Assembly: GCA_030625925.1 (NCBI GenBank) | Contig: DAOUPY010000022.1 | Location: forward strand, 1 to 10,888 | Source of the DNA: Fusobacteriaceae bacterium | GTDB taxonomy: Bacteria; Fusobacteriota; Fusobacteriia; Fusobacteriales; Fusobacteriaceae | DNA: 10,888 nt | Direction: 5' to 3' | Shown here: in pieces, positions 5,875-10,888 of the stretch | How the letters are laid out: each line of letters begins with the position of its first letter | How positions within the stretch are numbered: the first letter of the stretch is position 1 | Translations under genes and position numbers: made by a program | The notes under the pieces: generated by a model | Seen by the model: the letters and a program-made list of their open reading frames with translations, nothing else | What the model was told of the DNA's origin: nothing | Database searches by the model: none

Positions 5875-6803
5875 AGAGAGAAGTGGTAGTACGATATAAA
5901 AAAAATCCTATACTGACTAAAGATGATGTGCCGTATCCTGTGGCTACAGTTCATAATGCAGGAGTTGTTAAATATAAAGATAAATATATTATGTTGTTCC
6001 GTTCCCATCTGCTAAATGGAAGGTCGGTTATCGGAATGGCTAAAAGTGATGATGGTTATGATTTTAAAGTGGAACCGAAACCTTTTTTAACACCCTGTAT
6101 GGACAAGGAGTCAATATTTTCCCTGTATGAGGAATACGGTGTAGAAGACCTCAGGATCAGTGAGATAGATGGTGAATACCTCTTAACGTATAGTTGTTAT
6201 TCTAGGTATGGAGTTAGGATAGCCCTGGCGAAAACCCTTGATTTTATAGATGTAGAAAGGGTCGCTCTTATTACTCAGGCAGATCTGAGAAATGTAGTTA
6301 TATTTCCAGAAAAGATAGATGGACAGTATGTGAGGCTGGATAGACCTCATTCAGAGATATCTAAATGGTCCATTTGGATATCCTATTCACCAGATTTGAT
6401 ACATTGGGGAAGATCTAAATTAATAATGCAGCCCCATAAATATCATTGGGATGAGATGAAAATAGGTCCTGGAGCCACTCCTATAAAAACTGAAAAAGGA
6501 TGGTTAAATATATACCACGGTGTATTTAAAACCATGTCAGGATCTGTTTATAGACTGGGGGCAGCTCTTCATGATTTGAAAGATCCCTCTATTATGCTGG
6601 GAGTTTCAGATGACTGGATCCTGGAGCCGGAAGATCCATGGGAGGTAACGGGCTATGTGCCCAATGTAGTCTTTACTTGTGGAGCAGTAGATGAAGGAGA
6701 TGGGACTCTGAAGATCTACTGGGGCGGAGCCGACAGTGTCATGTGTGTAGGAGAAGCCAATATAAATAAGCTGATAGGGATGTGTTTAAGCGGGGGGGAG
6801 TAA
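5871..6803 (+). CDS. GH130 beta-mannoside phosphorylase-like enzyme (short form)
   Basis: The 310-residue protein is a complete five-bladed beta-propeller of GH130, an inverting family that acts on beta-mannosides. Recognisable blocks are KNPILTKDD, VHNAGVVKYKDKYIMLFR, GVEDLRIS with Asp93 as the likely catalytic acid, QYVRLDRPHSE, EMKIGPGATPIKTEKGWLNIYHGV and GYVPNVVFTCGA. Arg155/Arg158, Lys197, Tyr215 and His216 sit where GH130 phosphorylases bind phosphate. I therefore expect phosphorolysis of a beta-mannoside to mannose 1-phosphate, or the reverse synthesis, rather than hydrolysis. Linkage (beta-1,2 or beta-1,4) cannot be fixed from sequence alone. Start ATG at 5871 overlaps the upstream stop. 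Cytoplasmic, with no signal peptide, so the substrate is intracellular. Confidence 0.87.
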   Translation: MKREVVVRYKKNPILTKDDVPYPVATVHNAGVVKYKDKYIMLFRSHLLNGRSVIGMAKSDDGYDFKVEPKPFLTPCMDKESIFSLYEEYGVEDLRISEIDGEYLLTYSCYSRYGVRIALAKTLDFIDVERVALITQADLRNVVIFPEKIDGQYVRLDRPHSEISKWSIWISYSPDLIHWGRSKLIMQPHKYHWDEMKIGPGATPIKTEKGWLNIYHGVFKTMSGSVYRLGAALHDLKDPSIMLGVSDDWILEPEDPWEVTGYVPNVVFTCGAVDEGDGTLKIYWGGADSVMCVGEANINKLIGMCLSGGE

Positions 6804-6804
6804 A

Positions 6805-8244
6805 ATGGAGAAATTAAATGTAAAGAGGATAGGAAAGATATTTAAGCCAGACCCATCAAGAGTAATTATGAAATCTCATATACCATCAGGTGAAGGGCGT
6901 ATAGAGAATATCATAACACGCGTTTTAAACTTATCGGATGAGGAAGCCGATAAGATTTTGCAGGATATAATAGAAGACTTTTCAGGAAGGCATAAAAATA
7001 TCTGGGATGCACTGGATAAATACTATAATAGAATAAAAAAATATATCCCCTCAAATATAGGGATAAATGACACGAAAAGGGCCCTTTTAGGAGCTTATTT
7101 TTCCCAAGAGTATACAGTTCAATCAGCGGCTTTTTTTAATCCATCTATTGTGAAACATCCAGATCAAACTCAAGTCCCAGAAGGGAGTATAAGATTTATA
7201 TTAAGTTTCAGATCAGTGGGAGAGGGACACTTATCCTCTATAGAGTTTAGGGGCGGAATGGTAGATGAAGAAGGGAATTTTGAATTTGATGAGGTGAGCC
7301 CCTTTGTAGAAAGGGCCGTAGCCGTGAATAATCCTGTATATAAAAAAGATCTCTTTTTTTGTAAATTGGATGAGATGCATGAAGATTGCAGTTCCTTATC
7401 AAATCTAAAAGAACAACTATCAGATGAATTTAACTTATCCGAACTCCGGGCTCTTTTAAATATATCACCAGAAAAAAAAATTCATGATCTAAAGGATACC
7501 GTGTTGTGGTTAGCAGAATCCAACTATGAGCTGCAGTTTAAAATAGATCAAAAATTATCTGAAAGGATTATATTCCCCAGTTCACGAAATGAAAGTAATG
7601 GAATAGAAGATGCAAGGTTTGTGCGATTTGAATATGATGATGGAGAGGTAGTTTATTACGCTACATATACGGCCTATAATGGAGTTAAAATCCTGCCTCA
7701 AATATTGGAAACTAAAGATTTCTTTAACTATAAAGCTATAACATTAAACGGAGAGTATGCAGCCAATAAGGGGATGGCTCTTTTCCCGAAAAAAATCAAT
7801 GGAAAATACATGGTAATTTCCAGGGTTGATGGAGAAAACTTATATATAATGTCTTCTGAAAACATCCATTTTTGGGAAACTTCAGATCTGTTAAGACGAC
7901 CGAAATATGATTGGGAATTTATGCAGATTGGGAACTGCGGGTCCCCCATAGAAACAGACAGAGGATGGATAGTTTTAACTCATGGTGTGGGGCCCATGAG
8001 AAAATATTCTTTAGGAGCAATCCTCTTGGATCTAGAGGATCCAACAAAAGTAATAGGAGCTACCAGGGAGCCCATATTAGAACCACTGGAAAGTGAAAGA
8101 AATGGTTATGTGCCAAATGTTGTCTACTCTTGTGGTGGAATCATTCACGGGGATAATTTAATTATTCCTTATGCAATGTCAGATACAAATTCTGGGATAG
8201 CCTTAGTTTCCGTAACAGAATTGCTGGATTACATGTTAAATTAG
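6805..8244 (+). CDS. GH130-family protein, long form with N-terminal extension
   Basis: The 479-residue protein has about 100 N-terminal helical residues, then a GH130 propeller interrupted by an acidic helical insert (about 185-250). Propeller blocks are AAFFNPSIVKHPDQ (108-120), FILSFRSVGEGHLSSIEFRGG, NGIEDARFVRF with Asp269 as probable catalytic acid, FMQIGNCGSPIETDRGWIVLTHGVG and GYVPNVVYSCGG. Compared with the preceding GH130, the phosphate-binding positions differ: Gln374 replaces the Lys, Thr392-His393 replaces Tyr-His, and ISRVDG replaces RLDRP. It may therefore be a hydrolase, or use another leaving group such as a nucleotide sugar. It starts 1 nt after the preceding stop, with a GGGGGGAG site inside that gene. 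The two GH130s are too different to be a recent duplication. No signal peptide. Confidence 0.85.
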   Translation: MEKLNVKRIGKIFKPDPSRVIMKSHIPSGEGRIENIITRVLNLSDEEADKILQDIIEDFSGRHKNIWDALDKYYNRIKKYIPSNIGINDTKRALLGAYFSQEYTVQSAAFFNPSIVKHPDQTQVPEGSIRFILSFRSVGEGHLSSIEFRGGMVDEEGNFEFDEVSPFVERAVAVNNPVYKKDLFFCKLDEMHEDCSSLSNLKEQLSDEFNLSELRALLNISPEKKIHDLKDTVLWLAESNYELQFKIDQKLSERIIFPSSRNESNGIEDARFVRFEYDDGEVVYYATYTAYNGVKILPQILETKDFFNYKAITLNGEYAANKGMALFPKKINGKYMVISRVDGENLYIMSSENIHFWETSDLLRRPKYDWEFMQIGNCGSPIETDRGWIVLTHGVGPMRKYSLGAILLDLEDPTKVIGATREPILEPLESERNGYVPNVVYSCGGIIHGDNLIIPYAMSDTNSGIALVSVTELLDYMLN

Positions 8245-8256
8245 GGAGTTGAAAAA

Positions 8257-9474
8257 ATGATAGATAAAATTATAAATGGACAAGAAAAAATAGGTTTGAT
8301 AGGGACTTACCTCCCAAGACGGTGTGGGATAGCTACTTTTACAACAGATCTGAGTAATGCAATAAGAAGTGAATTATGTGGAGAAAATAGATTAATAAAT
8401 ATAGCGATGAATGACAGGGAGGAGGGGTATGATTATCCTTTAGAGGTGAAACTAACAATTTCAGAGGGAAACAGGGAAGAATATATTAAAACAGCCCACC
8501 ATCTGAATAAGAATGGATGTAGAGCAGTAATTATTCAACATGAATATGGAATCTACGGTGGTTCAGACGGGGAATATATTATAGATCTAATGAAGAGGCT
8601 GGAGATGCCTGTTTTGACCAATCTTCATACGGTATTGGAAAATCCAAGTCTCAGTCAGAGAAAGGTTATGAGTTCACTAGCTGAATACTCTGAAAAGCTC
8701 TTGGTGATGAGTAAAAAAGCTTTTAGTATATTGAGGGAAGTATACGGAATTCCAAAAGAGATGATAGCCTTTGTTCCTCATGGAATACCAGATACTCCCT
8801 TTGAAGAGCAAGGGACATATAATAAGATAATTGGCCTGGAGGGGAAAGAAATCATTCTTACCTTTGGTCTTCTGAGTCCTGGAAAGGGGCTGGAAGTAAT
8901 GATCGAGGCAATGCCTGCCATTGTGAAGGAAAATCCCAATGCAGTTTATTTAATACTGGGAAAAACCCATCCTCAGATCTTACGGAAAACAGGAGATGTG
9001 TACAGAGAGAAGTTAAAGGAGCAGATAAAGGGTTTAAATTTAGAAGAAAATGTTATTTTCCATGATAAATTTGTAGAGGTAGAAACCCTTGTAAGATATA
9101 TAAAGACATCCACTATATATTCTATTCCATATTTGAATAGGGAACAGATAACTTCTGGAACATTGGCCTATGCTCTTGGATCAGGGGCAGTAGTTGTATC
9201 TACGCCATTTTGGCATGCAGAAGAACTTTTAGCAGAAGGGAGGGGAGTGTTGGTGCCCTTTAGGGATTCAGAGAATTTGGCTAAGGAAATAAACATATTA
9301 TTAGCAGATCCAGAGAAACGTCAAAAGATTAGAAGAAGGGTCTACGATTATGCTAGATCTATGGTTTGGCCAGAGGTTGCTAGGAGTTATCTGAAGATAA
9401 TTGAGGAATGCAAAGAAAAAAAGAATACTCATGTATTTTTTACAAAAAAAAATATCTTGGAAAAAGATAAATGA
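8257..9474 (+). CDS. GT4-like glycosyltransferase (N-terminal half of a probable split fusion)
   Basis: The 405-residue protein has the GT-B fold. The N-terminal domain shows IGTYLPRRCGIATFTTDL (residues 14-32) and QHEYGIYGG (94-102). The donor domain includes FVPHGIPD, ILTFGLLSPGKGLE (199-213) and PYLNREQITSGTLAYALGSG. In the last block the first Glu of the EX7E motif is Glu296, but the second is replaced by Ala304. That pattern seems usual for this QITSGTLAYALG subgroup. The tail after about 385 (KEKKNTHVFFTKKNILEKDK) looks like a linker. The ATG at 8257 follows GGGAG with 8 nt spacing, 12 nt after the long GH130 gene. The next gene is in the same frame beyond one TGA at 9472-9474. Sugar transfer is likely, mannose by context. 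Confidence 0.85.
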   Translation: MIDKIINGQEKIGLIGTYLPRRCGIATFTTDLSNAIRSELCGENRLINIAMNDREEGYDYPLEVKLTISEGNREEYIKTAHHLNKNGCRAVIIQHEYGIYGGSDGEYIIDLMKRLEMPVLTNLHTVLENPSLSQRKVMSSLAEYSEKLLVMSKKAFSILREVYGIPKEMIAFVPHGIPDTPFEEQGTYNKIIGLEGKEIILTFGLLSPGKGLEVMIEAMPAIVKENPNAVYLILGKTHPQILRKTGDVYREKLKEQIKGLNLEENVIFHDKFVEVETLVRYIKTSTIYSIPYLNREQITSGTLAYALGSGAVVVSTPFWHAEELLAEGRGVLVPFRDSENLAKEINILLADPEKRQKIRRRVYDYARSMVWPEVARSYLKIIEECKEKKNTHVFFTKKNILEKDK

Positions 9475-9483
9475 GAGAAAGGG

Positions 9484-10554
9484 ATGAGATCAAGAAAGAT
9501 ATTTTATGGATTACCTGAGGTAGATTTATCGCATCTAAAAATATTGACAGATGATACAGGAATACTTCAACATGCAAAATATACTATTCCAGACTTAACT
9601 CATGGATATTGTACAGATGACAATGCCAGAGCACTGATCGCTGTATCGATGTGTTATAACCTCAAAGGAAATAGGGATATATATCCTTTTATTCAGAAAT
9701 ACTTAGCTTTTTTAAACTATTCATTTGATAAAAAGACAAAGAGGTTTGCAAACTTCATGTCCTACGACAGAAGATGGGTGGAAAATATAGGGAGTGAAGA
9801 TTCTCACGGGAGAACACTTTGGGCTCTGGGAGTCACAATTAAAAACATAAGGGATGAATCTATCCGTACTATGTCTATGAAGCTTTTTACATCTGCACTT
9901 TCTGTGGTGTCGGAGTTTACTTCTCCTAGAGCTTGGGCCTTTACAGTGCTGGGCTTATGGGCATATTTAGAGGTGGATCCAAAAGACACGGAAAAAAGAG
10001 AAATTCAAAGGGTTTTAGGTGAAAAAATTTATGGTCTATATAGGAATACAGCAACAACTGATTGGCTTTGGTGTGAGGAAACGGTTACGTATTCCAATGG
10101 AGTTTTACCCCACGCTTTAATATTAGCTGGGGAGCGTATTGATGATAAAGATATGTATAACATGGGAATTCAGTCTTTGAAATGGCTGCTAAAAATTCAA
10201 ACTGCTCCAGAGGGGCACCTTTCTGTAATAGGAAATGAGGGGTGGTTTACCAGAGATAAAGAAAAAGCTGCCTTTGGTCAGCAGCCGGTAGAGGCCATGT
10301 GCTTACTCAATGCTTGCCTGCATATATATAGAACTACGAAGGATGAGTGGTGGCTAGATGAGGCAAATAAATGTATGGCATGGTTTTTTGGAGAAAATGA
10401 TCTGGGAACTCCTATATATAATTATGAAGATGGCGGGTGTAGAGATGGATTAGATTCTCATGGGGTAAACCAGAATCAGGGGGCGGAATCTACATTAGCC
10501 GGGTTGATATCCCTGATTAACATCCGTGAGTCAGCAGGTAAAAACTTTAAATAG
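9484..10554 (+). CDS. Predicted (alpha/alpha)-barrel carbohydrate-active protein (C-terminal half of a probable split fusion)
   Basis: The 356-residue protein is rich in helices and resembles six-hairpin glycosidase-like barrels. Conserved-looking blocks are LTDDTGILQHAKYTIPDLTHGYCTDDNARAL (about 21-51; Asp45, Asp46, Asn47), GSEDSHGRTLWALG (103-116), CEETVTYSNGVLPHALILAG, AAFGQQPVEAMCL (262-274; Glu270) and GLDSHGVNQNQGAESTLAGL (322-341; Glu335). The acidic residues in these blocks are candidate catalytic or sugar-binding groups. I recall this domain as the C-terminal part of longer bacterial GT4 proteins; here it is a separate reading frame directly after the GT4 gene. The ATG at 9484 has only a weak, very close purine-rich site (GAGAAAGGG), so translation probably depends on coupling. 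Reaction unknown. Last gene of the operon, with no immediate terminator. Confidence 0.75.
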   Translation: MRSRKIFYGLPEVDLSHLKILTDDTGILQHAKYTIPDLTHGYCTDDNARALIAVSMCYNLKGNRDIYPFIQKYLAFLNYSFDKKTKRFANFMSYDRRWVENIGSEDSHGRTLWALGVTIKNIRDESIRTMSMKLFTSALSVVSEFTSPRAWAFTVLGLWAYLEVDPKDTEKREIQRVLGEKIYGLYRNTATTDWLWCEETVTYSNGVLPHALILAGERIDDKDMYNMGIQSLKWLLKIQTAPEGHLSVIGNEGWFTRDKEKAAFGQQPVEAMCLLNACLHIYRTTKDEWWLDEANKCMAWFFGENDLGTPIYNYEDGGCRDGLDSHGVNQNQGAESTLAGLISLINIRESAGKNFK

Positions 10555-10592
10555 AACTCAAAACCAATTAGGACAAAGAAAAGGAAAAGTTA

Positions 10593-10622
10593 TAGGCAAA
10601 CTAAATAAATATGTGGTATAAT
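10593..10622 (+). promoter_or_regulatory. Extended -10 promoter after the glycan operon
   Basis: A perfect TATAAT at 10617-10622 is preceded by TGG (10614-10616), giving an extended -10 element. A weak TAGGCA at 10593-10598 lies 18 bp upstream. It begins 39 bp after the operon's last stop codon, and transcription would begin near 10629. Confidence 0.7.
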
Positions 10623-10628
10623 GCTAAA

Positions 10629-10734
10629 TGGATCAACAGTTGTATATATAGTGGTAGAGCCTGAGGGTCCTTGCTGATACACTATCTTATCTTTATAAAA
10701 ATAAGGATATGATATGTAATATAAAATATATTGA
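10629..10734 (+). ncRNA. Candidate structured leader or small RNA of unknown class
   Basis: The region between a strong promoter and an intrinsic terminator has no open frame of note but has pairing potential. ATAGTG (10648-10653) pairs with CACTAT (10680-10685). An inner AGC/GCT (10658-10660 with 10673-10675) is separated from it by a GTAG/GATA internal loop. TATCTTTAT (10688-10696) pairs with ATAAGGATA (10701-10709) around an AAAA loop. GTCCTT in the first loop (10667-10672) could instead pair with AAGGAT (10703-10708), which excludes the second hairpin. This is the arrangement of an attenuator or of a free small RNA of about 135 nt. It matches no riboswitch class I recognise. Confidence 0.45.
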
Positions 10735-10764
10735 AAAAGCTTCCAAACTGGAAGCTTTTATTTT
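10735..10764 (+). terminator. Intrinsic terminator before the lysine-rich gene
   Basis: AAAAGCTTCCA (10735-10745) and TGGAAGCTTTT (10749-10759) form an 11-bp stem with a 3-nt loop AAC, followed by ATTTT. It is the first convincing terminator after the glycan operon and also ends the transcript from the promoter at 10593-10622. It lies only 22 bp before the next start codon, a position typical of attenuators. Confidence 0.88.
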
Positions 10765-10785
10765 GACTAAATTTAGGAGGAACAA

Positions 10786-10888
10786 ATGAAAAAAGGAAAA
10801 ACCAAAGCCGTTAAAATAAAAGGAAAAGTTAAAAATAAGAGCAAAAAAATGGGTAAGACACTGGTAAAAGCAAATATTAAAAGAAAGA
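10786..10888 (+). CDS. Lysine-rich protein, N-terminal fragment
   Basis: The frame opens with ATG at 10786, supported by an excellent AGGAGG (10775-10780) with a 5-nt gap, and runs off the window edge after 34 complete codons. The visible part begins MKKGKTKAVKIKGKVKNKSK. Fifteen of the 34 residues are lysine and one is arginine, with no acidic residue. This resembles a basic nucleic-acid-binding tail, such as those of histone-H1-like or ribosome-associated proteins. It is not a signal peptide, because no hydrophobic core follows. The product cannot be named from the fragment. Expression may be controlled by the leader and terminator just upstream. Confidence 0.7.
   Translation, partial: MKKGKTKAVKIKGKVKNKSKKMGKTLVKANIKRK

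Noticed and set aside
9472..9474. TGA read as selenocysteine
   Set aside because: It falls in a linker rather than an active site, no bacterial SECIS-like hairpin is obvious just downstream, and neither domain family is a selenoprotein.
9471..9518. ATG overlapping the TGA of the second GT4 gene as a restart site
   Set aside because: It is in a different frame from the barrel protein and closes after 15 codons.
10651..10676. GTGGTAGAGC, like a tRNA D-arm
   Set aside because: No acceptor stem, anticodon stem-loop or T-arm (GGTTCGA) follows in register, and the segment sits in a different hairpin.

Overview
The window is AT-rich, with low-GC codon use and strong purine-rich Shine-Dalgarno sites. 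It looks like chromosome from a low-GC anaerobe, either Fusobacteriota or Clostridia-like Firmicutes. The DUF1540 protein, the purine riboswitch on an adenosine deaminase gene and the TDNRTVS-type deaminase fit both groups, and I cannot choose between them from sequence alone. I see no IS element, phage gene, CRISPR array, rRNA or complete tRNA.

Layout. Positions 1-524 are a very AT-rich non-coding stretch that opens with three 17-bp tandem repeats built around AATCRYGATT palindromes. A TetR-type regulator follows on the plus strand (525-1211) and shares a bidirectional terminator with the minus-strand block. That block (1267-4648, read right to left) holds a tandem DUF1540 cysteine protein, an unrecognised 91-94 aa protein, an unrecognised 65 aa protein, a PPC/DUF296 protein, an adenosine deaminase and a glyoxalase-II-like metallo-beta-lactamase-fold hydrolase. 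Several of these genes have their own promoter or terminator, so this is a series of small units rather than one operon. The add gene has a consensus promoter, an adenine-type purine riboswitch and an overlapping intrinsic terminator. Together these predict that adenine switches its own salvage enzyme on by antitermination.

The right half (4801-10554, plus strand) is a tight five-gene operon: GT4 glycosyltransferase, short GH130, long GH130, a second GT4-like glycosyltransferase and a predicted alpha/alpha-barrel protein. The junctions are a 4-nt overlap and gaps of 1, 12 and 9 nt. None of the five has a signal peptide or membrane segment, and no transporter or secreted glycanase is present. 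GH130 enzymes act on beta-mannosides, so the best reading is a cytoplasmic system that builds and recycles a mannose-containing oligosaccharide, perhaps a reserve or compatible-solute glycan like beta-1,2-mannan (mannogen). The short GH130 keeps phosphorylase-type phosphate contacts. The long one has substitutions at those sites. The last two genes are in the same frame, separated by a single TGA, and look like the two halves of one fused protein.

After the operon, an extended -10 promoter, about 105 nt of structured leader and an intrinsic terminator precede a very lysine-rich protein that runs off the right edge. This leader matches no RNA class I know and may be an undescribed attenuator or small RNA.
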